DNA of 25,152 bases from Syntrophomonadaceae bacterium (GTDB lineage Bacteria > Bacillota > Dethiobacteria > DTU022). Both the position numbers and the translations under genes were made by a program. Below the pieces are notes generated by a model, which was given only the letters and a program-made list of their open reading frames with translations, searched no databases and had not been told where the DNA came from. Every line of letters begins with the position of its first letter. Within the stretch, counting starts at the first letter, position 1. Shown one piece after another: positions 1 to 8,545 of the stretch. The stretch covers positions 1-25,152 of the forward strand of contig PWEB01000106.1 in the NCBI GenBank assembly GCA_003553305.1, written 5' to 3'.

Positions 1-53
1 AAAACTTCCAGGAGCACTTCGTCGAATCCATGGAAGATGAAACTAAAGTTCAT
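1..53 (-). CDS. DUF1538 family membrane protein, second copy (5' end only)
   Basis: Only the first 17 codons are in the window. They read MNFSFIFHGFDEVLLEV on the minus strand. The ATG overlaps the stop codon of the upstream gene as ATGA, so the two genes are translationally coupled. The Phe-Asp-Glu-Val-Leu-Leu-Glu-Val opening resembles the start of DUF1538 proteins, and the complete upstream gene starts in a similar way (DVKEILYEVLQ). DUF1538 proteins are integral membrane proteins of unknown function that often occur as adjacent pairs. The reading frame runs off the window edge, so length and function cannot be judged further. Confidence 0.6.
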   Translation of the reverse strand, partial: MNFSFIFHGFDEVLLEV

Positions 54-745
54 CCGTAAAGCACCCCCAATATTAGAACACCGATCACCGGACCAATTGA
101 GGCAAGGCCGATTAAGCCGAATGTATCTGATACTCCTGATTTACCCCCGAGGACGGAAGTAGCGCCTACTCCGAGGGCCAGGATAAAGGGCACGGCCATT
201 GGCCCGGTGGTTACCCCGCCGGCATCAAATGAGATTGCCACAAAGTCGGGAGGAACAAAAAATGAGAGGATAACGATTATCACATAACCGGCAGCTAAAA
301 AATATGCAATCGGCATTCCCAAAAGAATACGCAGGATAGCAACGGTTACAAAAATCCCAACCCCAAGGGACACAGCAGTAATAAGAATGCCAGATCCAAT
401 CGCTCCGTCCGAGGCAAAGTCAACCTGGTGGGCCAGAACCCTCACGTCAGGTTCGGCTACGGTGACTACAAAACCAAAAATAAATGCGGCGAATAGCAGG
501 ATTACCACTGAACCGCGGGTTACTAACTCTGATCCGACCATATGACCAATTGGCAGCAAGCTGATGCGGACTCCCACCAGGAAAAGGAAAAGGCCGCTGG
601 TCACCATGATGGCGCCGATAATAAACTGCCAGAAAAGTTCGATCGGAGTGTGGAGTATGAGGAACTGGATTAAAGTTATAACCACCACAATCGGAACTAT
701 GGCCTGTAGAACCTCATATAAAATTTCTTTTACGTCATTGATCAT
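50..745 (-). CDS. DUF1538 family integral membrane protein
   Basis: A 231-residue, very hydrophobic protein with about six or seven membrane segments (roughly residues 13-30, 35-58, 75-98, 118-143, 148-167, 180-203 and 210-230). Segment order, the TVAEPDVRVLAHQV stretch after the third segment and the Gly-rich end (GPMAVPFILALGVG, GPVIGVLILGV) match the DUF1538 family as I know it. The family has no established biochemical role; transport or a sensor function is often guessed. The gene starts with ATG, lies behind a minus-strand promoter at 782-810, and overlaps a second DUF1538 gene by four bases. It is divergent from the helicase gene. Confidence 0.8.
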   Translation of the reverse strand: MINDVKEILYEVLQAIVPIVVVITLIQFLILHTPIELFWQFIIGAIMVTSGLFLFLVGVRISLLPIGHMVGSELVTRGSVVILLFAAFIFGFVVTVAEPDVRVLAHQVDFASDGAIGSGILITAVSLGVGIFVTVAILRILLGMPIAYFLAAGYVIIVILSFFVPPDFVAISFDAGGVTTGPMAVPFILALGVGATSVLGGKSGVSDTFGLIGLASIGPVIGVLILGVLYG

Positions 746-781
746 TTAACTCACTCCAGTGAATTAAAATCATTACGCTAA

Positions 782-810
782 ATAATATCTTAAAAAATGT
801 ATACTGTCCA
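782..810 (-). promoter_or_regulatory. Sigma-A type promoter of the DUF1538 genes
   Basis: On the minus strand the sequence shows TGGACA (805-810), a 17-nt spacer and TATTAT (782-787). This is a near-consensus vegetative promoter. Transcription would begin near 775, about 30 nt before the ATG at 745. The rest of the 179-bp divergent region (746-924) holds no gene that I can support. Confidence 0.6.
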
Positions 811-924
811 GTTGATTGAGCGGTTTAATATCGTCAACATTTTGTTAAGTTCATCTGGATGATTAGTTAAAAGTATGTTATGATTCGCCCAGCTACAAAT
901 CTAGGTTGGAAAGGATAACTAACT

Positions 925-2904
925 GTGGATAAGAACAATTCCTTAGAACAAGAACTGCGACAACCTGATCCTGAATGGATAAATTTGCTCCAAAAGGAAC
1001 TTAACCAGGCTCAATTTGATTTTGCAACAGCCGAAGACCCGGCTTTGCTGGGTTTGGCTGGTCCGGGCTCCGGTAAAACCAGGGCCTTGATTTACCGGGC
1101 TGCTCACCTGATAAAATGCGGAATTCAACCCGAAGAATTATTGCTGCTTACTTTTACCAACAAGGCGGCTGGTGAAATGAAAGAGCGCCTGGAAAGTTTG
1201 CTAAAATTTTTACCGGGCAGTTTATGGGCCGGGACATTTCACAGCATTGGGGCGAGAATTCTCAGAAGACATGCGCACTTGATGGACCGGACACCTAATT
1301 TTTCGATCTTTGATGAAGATGACAGCAGGGCAGCCATGAAGCTGATTCTAACCTCTTTATCAGTTGATGATGAGGATCGTAAATTGATCATGCAGCGCGG
1401 CATGCTTGGTCGGATTGTTAGCCAGGCCCGTAATTCAGGTTTAACAATCAAAGAAGTAATGGAAGAGGACTATCCCTACCGCCTTGAATTCCTGGAGACA
1501 ATCAATAGTGTAGCTGACATGTATGAGCAGAAAAAGCGGGAAAGTAATGCTTTTGATTTTGATGATTTACTACTTTGCTGGCTGGAACTTTATGAAAAAA
1601 ACCCTCAAATCAGGGATCAATACCGACGGCGTTTTAAACATGTTCTGGTCGATGAGTTTCAGGATACCAATGTTATCCAGGCCAGGATTATTGATTTGTT
1701 TGCCGGGTCATCTTCTGTTTGTGTGGTTGGAGATGATGCGCAGTCAATTTATGCTTTCCGTTATGCGCAGATTGGTAATATTTTATCCTTTCCTGAAAAA
1801 TATGATCACTGCCAGCTGGTGCGTATGGAGCAGAATTACCGGAGCAGCCCGGAGATTGTTGAATTGGCCAATTGCTCGATCAGTCATAACCGCGACCAGC
1901 TACCCAAAAAACTCTTTTCCAATAATCCTCCCGGTGCGATGCCGGTAGTGGCCAAAGTCTATGATTCCCGGCAGGAAGCGTCTTATGTTTTACAAAGTAT
2001 CTGGGAATTACAGAATAACGGGGTGCCCTTAAATGAAATTGCGGTACTCTACCGCAGTTCATATCTGACCCCTGAGGTGGAGTTTGCCCTTGCTCGCAAA
2101 GGAATCAGTTACAGAACTTACGGTGGGATCAAATTTTTCCAAAAAGCGCATGTCAAAGATTTGCTCGCATATTTAAAAGTTCTCTATAACCCTCATGATG
2201 AAAATGCCTGGCGCCGGGTTGCCACTCTCCAGCAGGGTTTGGGGTCGGCTACTTTTAATAAATTGTGGACTAAGCTTAAGCAGCACACAAACCCGCTTGA
2301 GTCAGCTTTAGAAGGCAAGGAGACCCCTGCCAGGGGTAAAGATGGTTGGGCGGCGCTTTGTAGGACCCTAAACTCGATTTATCACGGCAACCATGAGCAT
2401 GTGCCTGGTTTAATTAATAAGGTTTTAACCGATAACTATGATCAGATCTTACAGCAAAATTACCCTGATCAGTATGAGGATAGGTTTCGCGGCATTGAAA
2501 GGCTGGCTATTTACGCTGAACGCTTCGAGTCCCTGGCTGCTTTCCTGGAATCATTGGCCCTGGAGGAATCAGTATTTGCTGACACTACTGCCGGACCGGC
2601 AGATTCAGGCGGACAACTTACTTTATCAACCATTCACAGCGCTAAGGGCAAGGAATGGGATAGCGTATTTATAATCGGCATGAACCAGGGACAATTCCCC
2701 AGTCAGCGAGTGGGTCCGGAAAGTTTAGATGAAGAACGGCGTTTATTTTACGTGGCTTCCACGAGAGCCCGCAATTACCTGTTTTTAACCACTTACCGGG
2801 AGGATTACCGTAATTACGGCGCTGTTTCGGAAGGACCATCCCAGTTTTTAAGGGAGCTGCCCACAGAATGTTATGAACTGGTCAATTTTGATAGCGAATT
2901 CTAA
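925..2904 (+). CDS. UvrD/PcrA-like superfamily 1A DNA helicase
   Basis: ATP-driven 3'-5' DNA helicase of the UvrD/Rep/PcrA family, expected in repair or replication restart. The 659 residues show the SF1A motifs in order: Q-motif region near residue 30, Walker A AGPGSGKT (45-52), Walker B DEFQDT (243-248), motif III GDDAQSIYAFR (from 269), NYRSSPEIVELAN, TIHSAKGKEWD (from 569) and ERRLFYVASTRAR (from about 604). The start is GTG at 925 behind GAAAGGA. PcrA is usually about 730-750 residues. This protein stops about 30 residues after the last motif block, so it lacks the long C-terminal extension that binds RNA polymerase in PcrA. It may therefore be a paralogue rather than PcrA itself. A methyltransferase gene follows after 14 bp. 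Confidence 0.93.
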   Translation: MDKNNSLEQELRQPDPEWINLLQKELNQAQFDFATAEDPALLGLAGPGSGKTRALIYRAAHLIKCGIQPEELLLLTFTNKAAGEMKERLESLLKFLPGSLWAGTFHSIGARILRRHAHLMDRTPNFSIFDEDDSRAAMKLILTSLSVDDEDRKLIMQRGMLGRIVSQARNSGLTIKEVMEEDYPYRLEFLETINSVADMYEQKKRESNAFDFDDLLLCWLELYEKNPQIRDQYRRRFKHVLVDEFQDTNVIQARIIDLFAGSSSVCVVGDDAQSIYAFRYAQIGNILSFPEKYDHCQLVRMEQNYRSSPEIVELANCSISHNRDQLPKKLFSNNPPGAMPVVAKVYDSRQEASYVLQSIWELQNNGVPLNEIAVLYRSSYLTPEVEFALARKGISYRTYGGIKFFQKAHVKDLLAYLKVLYNPHDENAWRRVATLQQGLGSATFNKLWTKLKQHTNPLESALEGKETPARGKDGWAALCRTLNSIYHGNHEHVPGLINKVLTDNYDQILQQNYPDQYEDRFRGIERLAIYAERFESLAAFLESLALEESVFADTTAGPADSGGQLTLSTIHSAKGKEWDSVFIIGMNQGQFPSQRVGPESLDEERRLFYVASTRARNYLFLTTYREDYRNYGAVSEGPSQFLRELPTECYELVNFDSEF

Positions 2905-2918
2905 AAAGGTTGCGCTAA

Positions 2919-3695
2919 ATGAATATATTAAGAAGCAGGCCGGTGCTTATGTTCAGATGGTTGATCAATAGTCAGATTTGGCTGAGTCGTAAATTTGACA
3001 AGGTATTGCCCTATAAATTTAGACTGGATGGGAATTATGATTTTCAGGAAAACATGGTTCCTGCCTGTTTAAAAGAAAATATGGTCGTTTATGATGTCGG
3101 AGCAGGAAAACGCCCTTTATTAAGCTCAAAAGTTAAAAACCATCTTAATCTCAGGGTAATCGGCCTTGATATCGAACATGAAGAACTAGAGGCAGCACCT
3201 CCCGGCTCATATGATGAGAAGATCGAGGCAGATATTGCCGGCTACCGGGGATTAAATGACGCAGATTTAATCATTTGCCAGGCCTTATTGGAACATGTCA
3301 GAGACGTTGAATCTGCTTTTTCAGCGCTTTCGAGTATTTTAAAGCCGGGTGGTTTAGCGCTTATATTTGTTCCTAATCGCAATGCTCTTTATGCAAGGAT
3401 CAATAGAATTATTCCACAAAGCACAAAAAAAACTATGCTAGCGGTATTATATCCAAAGATGCAATGGAAACAGGGTTTTAAAGCATACTATAACAGGTGC
3501 ACTCCTGCTGAGTTTAAGGTTTTGGCGGATCAGAACAATTTAGTAGTCATAAATGAATATTACTATTATAACAGTATTTATTTTTCCTTTTTCTTTCCTC
3601 TCCATTTGTTATGGAGATTATCGGTTTTTATATTTTATGGCATCTACAAAGAACAGGCCGCCGAAACATTTACACTGATTGTTAGAAAATATTAA
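2919..3695 (+). CDS. Class I SAM-dependent methyltransferase, probably membrane-associated
   Basis: A 258-residue protein with the class I methyltransferase fold. Motif I is VVYDVGAGKRP (residues 56-66). It is followed by IGLDIE for ribose binding, the DLIICQALLEHV motif, and the LKPGGLALIFVPNRNAL strand typical of Methyltransf_11 and Methyltransf_23 domains. The C-terminal part is strongly hydrophobic and aromatic (YYYNSIYFSFFFPLHLLWRL), which suggests attachment to the membrane and a lipid, quinone or glycan substrate. That is inference; the substrate cannot be read from the sequence. The gene lies 14 bp downstream of the helicase gene and is probably co-transcribed with it. Confidence 0.82.
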   Translation: MNILRSRPVLMFRWLINSQIWLSRKFDKVLPYKFRLDGNYDFQENMVPACLKENMVVYDVGAGKRPLLSSKVKNHLNLRVIGLDIEHEELEAAPPGSYDEKIEADIAGYRGLNDADLIICQALLEHVRDVESAFSALSSILKPGGLALIFVPNRNALYARINRIIPQSTKKTMLAVLYPKMQWKQGFKAYYNRCTPAEFKVLADQNNLVVINEYYYYNSIYFSFFFPLHLLWRLSVFIFYGIYKEQAAETFTLIVRKY

Positions 3696-3702
3696 ATTTA
3701 AA

Positions 3703-3737
3703 TTGGACACTTCACAAACAGGTATAGTATAATACCT
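3703..3737 (+). promoter_or_regulatory. Promoter of cimA with an overlapping inverted repeat
   Basis: TTGGAC (3703-3708) and TATAAT (3728-3733) are separated by 19 nt, or TGGACA and TATAAT by 18 nt. An inverted repeat, AGGTAT (3720-3725) with ATACCT (3732-3737), encloses the -10 box and could be an operator. The cimA ATG is at 3773, behind a GGGGG ribosome site. Confidence 0.55.
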
Positions 3738-3772
3738 ATTAATTTTATTTTTAGGGGAAGCAGGGGGATTAG

Positions 3773-5392
3773 ATGAAAAAAGTCGATTTATACGATACTA
3801 CATTACGAGACGGCACTCAGCGGGAGGGGGTTTCCCTTTCTGTTGCTGATAAGTTAAAGATTGCTGACAAGCTTGATGAGATTGGAGTTAGCTACATCGA
3901 GGGAGGTTGGCCCGGATCTAACCCTAAAGATATAGAGTTTTTTCGGAAAGCTGCAGAACTAGAATTTAAGCATGCCCGGTTATGCGCTTTTAGCAGCACC
4001 CGCAAACCCGGAATATCTGCGGCAGAAGATTCAAACCTGCAGGCTGTTGTTGAAGCCGGCACCGAGACAGTGACTATCTTCGGCAAAAGCTGGGACTTTC
4101 ATGTCCATGATGCCTTAAAAACAACCCTGGATGAAAACCTGGCCATGATTAAGGAGACTGTTCTGTATCTCAAATCACTGGGCCGGGAAGTGATTTTTGA
4201 TGCCGAGCATTTTTTTGACGGTTACAAGGCCAACCCGGAATATGCCCTCTTAACCATCGAAACTGCTTCTAAAGGCGGCGCAGATACTGTTGTTTTGTGT
4301 GATACCAACGGAGGGTTAATGCCATGGGAATTGTCCCCTATCTTGGAAGTGGTCAGTGACAGGGTCAAATCTCCACTGGGTATACACGCTCACGATGATG
4401 CCGGCATGGCAACGGCCAATTCATTGTTAGCGGTCCGGGAGGGGATTACCCAGGTTCACGGGACCATCAACGGTTATGGTGAACGCTGTGGCAATGCTAA
4501 CTTGTGCACCATTGCGCCCAACCTGCAGCTCAAAATGGGATTACAGGTTATCACGCCCGAACAGCTGCAAGGCTTAACCAGGCTGTCCCGTTTTGTTGCC
4601 GAGTTGGTTAATATTGCTCCTCCGGATCAGCAGCCTTATGTCGGATTTAATGCCTTTGCCCATAAGGGTGGTATTCATATTGATGCGGTAAATAAAAAAC
4701 CGGCCACCTATGAACACGCTTCCCCTGAACTGGTCGGTAATCAGCGGAGGATTCTCGTATCAGAACTGGGTGGGCAAAGCAGTATTTCCATCAAGACTAA
4801 TCAAAACAATTATCACCTTGATAAAGGCAAGCCGGAGACGGCAGCGGTTTTGCAGAAGATTAAAGAAATGGAACACTACGGTTACCAGTTTGAGGGTGCA
4901 GAAGGTTCATTTGAACTACTGGTCCTAAAAATGATGAAAGCTTATCAACCTCTTTTCCATCTCGAAGGGTTTAGGATGATCATTGAAAAGCGAGAAAACG
5001 GGCACCTATATTCAGAAGCGACCATTAAAGTCCGGGTCGGTGATATGCAGGTTCATACCGCTGCTGAAGGGAACGGACCGGTTAATGCGCTTGACAATGC
5101 TTTACGTAAAGCATTAGAGGAAATTTATCCTGCATTAAAACAAATGAAGCTCAGTGATTTTAAGGTGCGGGTTATTGATGGTGTTGACGGAACTGGAGCC
5201 CAGGTCAGGGTGCTTATTGAAACATGTGACGATACAATGACTTGGGGGACAGTCGGTGTTTCGCCTAACATTATTGAAGCCAGCTGGATTGCCCTGGTAG
5301 ACAGCCTGGAATATGGTTTGCTGTGCCGCAAGCTCCCCGAACTTGATGAGGCAAAAAAAATCTTGGAGCAGTTGAAGCAGGGAAATGTTTAG
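3773..5392 (+). CDS. cimA: (R)-citramalate synthase
   Basis: Condenses pyruvate and acetyl-CoA to (R)-citramalate, the first step of the threonine-independent route to isoleucine via 2-oxobutyrate. The 539 residues start with the HMGL-like TIM barrel: LYDTTLRDGTQREG (residues 6-19), EGGWPGSNPKD, metal-binding HAHDD (H205 and H207) and GYGERCGNANL. The end is a LeuA-type regulatory dimerisation domain (VIDGVDGTGAQVRVLIE, then TWGTVGVSPNIIEASW). The length and the EGGWPGSNP motif fit the long CimA family rather than 2-isopropylmalate or homocitrate synthase. It has its own promoter and heads the cimA-M42-M42-M42-dprA gene set. Feedback inhibition by isoleucine through the C-terminal domain is usual for the family. 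Confidence 0.92.
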   Translation: MKKVDLYDTTLRDGTQREGVSLSVADKLKIADKLDEIGVSYIEGGWPGSNPKDIEFFRKAAELEFKHARLCAFSSTRKPGISAAEDSNLQAVVEAGTETVTIFGKSWDFHVHDALKTTLDENLAMIKETVLYLKSLGREVIFDAEHFFDGYKANPEYALLTIETASKGGADTVVLCDTNGGLMPWELSPILEVVSDRVKSPLGIHAHDDAGMATANSLLAVREGITQVHGTINGYGERCGNANLCTIAPNLQLKMGLQVITPEQLQGLTRLSRFVAELVNIAPPDQQPYVGFNAFAHKGGIHIDAVNKKPATYEHASPELVGNQRRILVSELGGQSSISIKTNQNNYHLDKGKPETAAVLQKIKEMEHYGYQFEGAEGSFELLVLKMMKAYQPLFHLEGFRMIIEKRENGHLYSEATIKVRVGDMQVHTAAEGNGPVNALDNALRKALEEIYPALKQMKLSDFKVRVIDGVDGTGAQVRVLIETCDDTMTWGTVGVSPNIIEASWIALVDSLEYGLLCRKLPELDEAKKILEQLKQGNV

Positions 5393-5432
5393 TTAATGCA
5401 GCCATATTATTGATCAAGGAGCGGGTGGCTGA

Positions 5433-6506
5433 TTGAATACAGAAAAATTGAAGACTATCCTGCTGAATCTTTCTTCTGCAGACGGTTTATCAGGAGAAGA
5501 AACTGATGCTGTTGAAACTGCCGCTCGTTATTTCCGGCAGTATACCGGAGAAGTAAAAAATGATCGTTTTGGGAACCTGCTTGCTTTAAAGCCAGGTTAC
5601 CCTGCTTCGGATCAGCAAAGGATTACCCTGGCCCTCGTGGCCCATATTGATCAGATTGGAGCGATGGTCACAAAGATCGAAGAAGGTGGCTTTATAAGAT
5701 TTGCACCGGTAGGCAGTATTGATCCACGTATCCTGCCCGGGCATGCCGTGAAGGTGCATGGGAAGAATCGTCTGCAGGGAGTGGTCGGAGCCAAAGCCCC
5801 ACACCTGACTAGCCAGAAAGAGCGTACAACGCCCCCTGAAATTGAGAATATGTTTATTGATCTCGGCTGTGATGAAAAAAAAGTTCGGGAACAAGTCAGA
5901 GTCGGTGACTTTATAGCTCTTGAACAACCCCCCCTGATTATGCAGGATAGCAAAATGATAACCGGTAAATCATTGGATAACCGGGCCGGAGCTGCTACGA
6001 TGATTGCATCTGCTGCTAGCCTCTCTGCCCTGCGGCATCAGGCAGATGTCTGCTTTATATCTACCGTGCAGGAGGAAGTAGGGCTAAGAGGTGCTGTAAG
6101 CGCTGCTTACGGTTGCAAACCCGATCTTGCCATTGTGATCGATGTTACTCATGGTGATGCACCCGGTCTTGAAGATAAGACTGTTTTTAAAAACGGTGCT
6201 GGACCGGCCATTGCAGTCGGCCCAAATTTTCATCCCATCCTGGGCAAAAAACTCCGGGAAATTGCTCAAGAAAACTATCTGCCCTTTCAAATAGAGCCGA
6301 TTTCCGGACCCAGCGGTACTGATGCCTGGCCTATCCAGGTTTCACGGGAAGGCATTCCCACCGCTCTGCTTTCGATACCCCTACGCTATATGCACACAGC
6401 AGTCGAGTTGATTAATTTAGATGATCTGATTGTGAGCAGCAAACTTTTAAATCATTTTATGCACAATCTTGATTATTCTTTTTTAGAGGAGTTGAAAAAT
6501 TGTTAG
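5433..6506 (+). CDS. M42 family metallo-aminopeptidase, copy 1
   Basis: A 357-residue dinuclear metal peptidase of the M42 (FrvX/TET/YsdC) family. These enzymes trim short peptides and form dodecameric tetrahedra in the cytoplasm. Expected ligands and catalytic residues are visible: His in AHIDQIG, Asp in KSLDNRAG, the Glu-Glu pair in VQEEVGLRG, Asp237 in VIDVTHGD, and His in RYMHTAVE. One small change is HIDQIG in place of the commoner HMDEIG. The start is TTG at 5433 behind AAGGAGCGGG. The gene overlaps the next M42 gene by 7 bp, so the two are translationally coupled. Peptidase, deblocking aminopeptidase or endoglucanase-like annotations all occur in the family; peptidase is the most likely. 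Confidence 0.9.
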   Translation: MNTEKLKTILLNLSSADGLSGEETDAVETAARYFRQYTGEVKNDRFGNLLALKPGYPASDQQRITLALVAHIDQIGAMVTKIEEGGFIRFAPVGSIDPRILPGHAVKVHGKNRLQGVVGAKAPHLTSQKERTTPPEIENMFIDLGCDEKKVREQVRVGDFIALEQPPLIMQDSKMITGKSLDNRAGAATMIASAASLSALRHQADVCFISTVQEEVGLRGAVSAAYGCKPDLAIVIDVTHGDAPGLEDKTVFKNGAGPAIAVGPNFHPILGKKLREIAQENYLPFQIEPISGPSGTDAWPIQVSREGIPTALLSIPLRYMHTAVELINLDDLIVSSKLLNHFMHNLDYSFLEELKNC

Positions 6507-7501
6507 CAGAGTTAGCTGATTTGCGCGGTGTGTCCGGTGATGAAGGGCGGGTTCGCGGCTATCTTTTGGATAAGTTAAAAGGATACCGGGTAAAAACTAC
6601 AGTTGATACCATGGGAAATTTGCTTGTTCGCCGGGAAGGAAAATCCGGCATGCCGAAAGTTATGCTTGCTGCGCACATGGATGAAGTAGGCTTAATGATT
6701 ACTAAAATTAACAAAAACGGGATGCTTAAGTTTGAAACTATCGGTGGTATAGATAGCCGTATATTACCGGCTAGCCGGGTTTTGGTCGGTCCGGAAGGGC
6801 TACCTGGAGTGATCGGAGTAAAGCCGGTTCATTTACAAAAAGCAAATGAACAAAAGAAACCTTTTGATCTAGAAACGCTGAGCATCGATTGTGGTTTTAA
6901 CAGTCTTGAAAGAGCTGAAAAGCATGTCTCGGTTGGTGATTATGTTTCATTTGATGCTTCATGTACTGCCTTAGGTGACGGTTATTACCGGGGAAAAGCT
7001 TTTGATGACCGGGCCGGATGCCTGACCCTGTTAGAACTTTTGATGGAGGATAACGGTCTGGCTTTCGATGCCGCTTTTACAGCCCAGGAAGAGATGGGGG
7101 CCAGGGGGGCTATGGCTGCTGCCCATACAATGCAGCCTCAAATTGCCCTGGCCTTAGAAACCACTGCGGCAGCAGACACCCCGGGCACTGAAAACAATCT
7201 AGTCAGCACCAGGCTGGGAGCAGGCCCGGCTATTAGTATGATGGACCGAACTATCTTAATAAGTAAAGAAATGCGCAATCAATTAGTCCAGGCAGCTGAA
7301 AAAGCAAAGGTGCCTTATCAATTTCGTAGTTTTACCGGGGGAGGAACCGATGCAGGATCTATTTCACTTTCCCGTGAAGGGGTGCAGTGTGCTGTCCTGT
7401 CAGTACCCTGCCGCTATATTCATTCTCCACACAGTATTCTAAACGAAAGTGATCGGCAGTCAGCGTTTGCTCTGATCAGAGCCTGGTTAGAGATGGTGTA
7501 G
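6500..7501 (+). CDS. M42 family metallopeptidase, copy 2 (divergent)
   Basis: A 333-residue M42 protein that starts with TTG inside the end of copy 1, behind AGAGGAG. Family motifs are present: AAHMDEVG, AFDDRAGC, AQEEMGARGA and RYIHSPHS. At the position where copies 1 and 3 have an Asp metal ligand (VIDVT, AVDVT), this copy has Glu220 (ALETTAAAD), and the Glu that follows the last His in the other two copies is not obvious. These changes may alter metal binding or specificity, or mark a mainly structural subunit. Glu can still bind metal, so I do not call it inactive. Copy 3 starts 15 bp downstream. Confidence 0.88.
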   Translation: MLAELADLRGVSGDEGRVRGYLLDKLKGYRVKTTVDTMGNLLVRREGKSGMPKVMLAAHMDEVGLMITKINKNGMLKFETIGGIDSRILPASRVLVGPEGLPGVIGVKPVHLQKANEQKKPFDLETLSIDCGFNSLERAEKHVSVGDYVSFDASCTALGDGYYRGKAFDDRAGCLTLLELLMEDNGLAFDAAFTAQEEMGARGAMAAAHTMQPQIALALETTAAADTPGTENNLVSTRLGAGPAISMMDRTILISKEMRNQLVQAAEKAKVPYQFRSFTGGGTDAGSISLSREGVQCAVLSVPCRYIHSPHSILNESDRQSAFALIRAWLEMV

Positions 7502-7516
7502 TAAAATAAGGGGGCG

Positions 7517-8545
7517 ATGAAGATAGAAAGGCTCTTAAAAAAATTGACAGAAGCTTACGGTCCGTCGGGCGAGGAAGAGTTGGTAAGTTCGGTAGTTGAA
7601 GATATGACCAGCGCCAGGGCAGACCGGGTTTTTAAAGACAAGCTGGGCAACCTTTTTGTTGAAAAAGACGGACCTGCTCCAAAAATAATGGTCGCAGCTC
7701 ACATGGATGAAATCGGAGTGATCATTACCCATCTTGATGAGCAGGGTTTTTTACGTCTGGCTCCGGTCGGTGGAATATCCCCCTACCGTCTAGTGGGGCA
7801 GCGCCTGCGCTTTAAAAACGGTAATAGGGGAGTGGTTTTCCATGAAAAAGTAAAAGAATGGAAAGAGCTTGATTGGAGTAAATTATACCTTGATATCGGT
7901 CAAAAAGATAATAAAAGTGCTCAAGAAATAATCAGGATTGGTGATATGGCCTGTCTTGATCAACCTTTTTTAACTCTCTCCGGAGGCCGGTTTGTTGCTA
8001 AGGCGATGGATAATCGTTCGGGTTGTGCCATCTTGATAGAAGCTATTACTCAACTTCCAGATAATCTACCCCAGGCAGTTTGTTTTGTTTTTTCGGTGCA
8101 GGAAGAGCTTGGCTTAAGAGGAGCTAAAACAGCTGCTTATCGCTGTGAGCCTGATTACGGTTTGGCTGTTGATGTTACAGGGGTTGGTGATACTCCTCAG
8201 GCCCCACTATCAAATATATCCTTAGGTAAGGGGCCGGTGATAAAGGTTAAAGACAGGTCAGTGATGTGCCATCCCCTGATCAAGCAGTTCATGCAGGAAA
8301 CTGCTGAGAAGAATGAAATCCCTTATCAGCTTGGAGTGGTTGAACGCGGCGGAACAGATGCCGGGGCGATCCATACTTCCCGGGAAGGAGTTCCTTCCGG
8401 AGTCCTTTCGATCCCTTGCCGCTATGTGCATTCACCCTCAGAGATGATTGACAGCGTTGATCTACGCCATTCCACTGATCTTTTAGTGAAGCTTTTGACA
8501 GCTAAGTGGCCTGCTCCAGAGGGACAGGTCTGCCATGAAAAATAA
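7517..8545 (+). CDS. M42 family metallo-aminopeptidase, copy 3
   Basis: A 342-residue M42 peptidase with the full motif set: AAHMDEIG, KAMDNRSG, VQEELGLRG, Asp219 in AVDVTGVGD, GGTDAGAIHTSREG and CRYVHSPSEM. The region between the two N-terminal motifs (GVVFHEKVKEWKELDW) is shorter and different from the other copies. This part forms the PDZ-like dimerisation domain in the family, so oligomer contacts probably differ. It starts with ATG behind GGGGG and overlaps dprA by 11 bp. It could assemble with copies 1 and 2 into a mixed TET complex, as reported for archaeal TET subunits; that is inference. Confidence 0.9.
   Translation: MKIERLLKKLTEAYGPSGEEELVSSVVEDMTSARADRVFKDKLGNLFVEKDGPAPKIMVAAHMDEIGVIITHLDEQGFLRLAPVGGISPYRLVGQRLRFKNGNRGVVFHEKVKEWKELDWSKLYLDIGQKDNKSAQEIIRIGDMACLDQPFLTLSGGRFVAKAMDNRSGCAILIEAITQLPDNLPQAVCFVFSVQEELGLRGAKTAAYRCEPDYGLAVDVTGVGDTPQAPLSNISLGKGPVIKVKDRSVMCHPLIKQFMQETAEKNEIPYQLGVVERGGTDAGAIHTSREGVPSGVLSIPCRYVHSPSEMIDSVDLRHSTDLLVKLLTAKWPAPEGQVCHEK

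Noticed and set aside
3677..3691. Possible CodY box upstream of cimA (GATTGTTAGAAAATA)
   Set aside because: It has four mismatches to AATTTTCWGAAAATT in AT-rich DNA and lies in the end of the methyltransferase gene; too weak to call.
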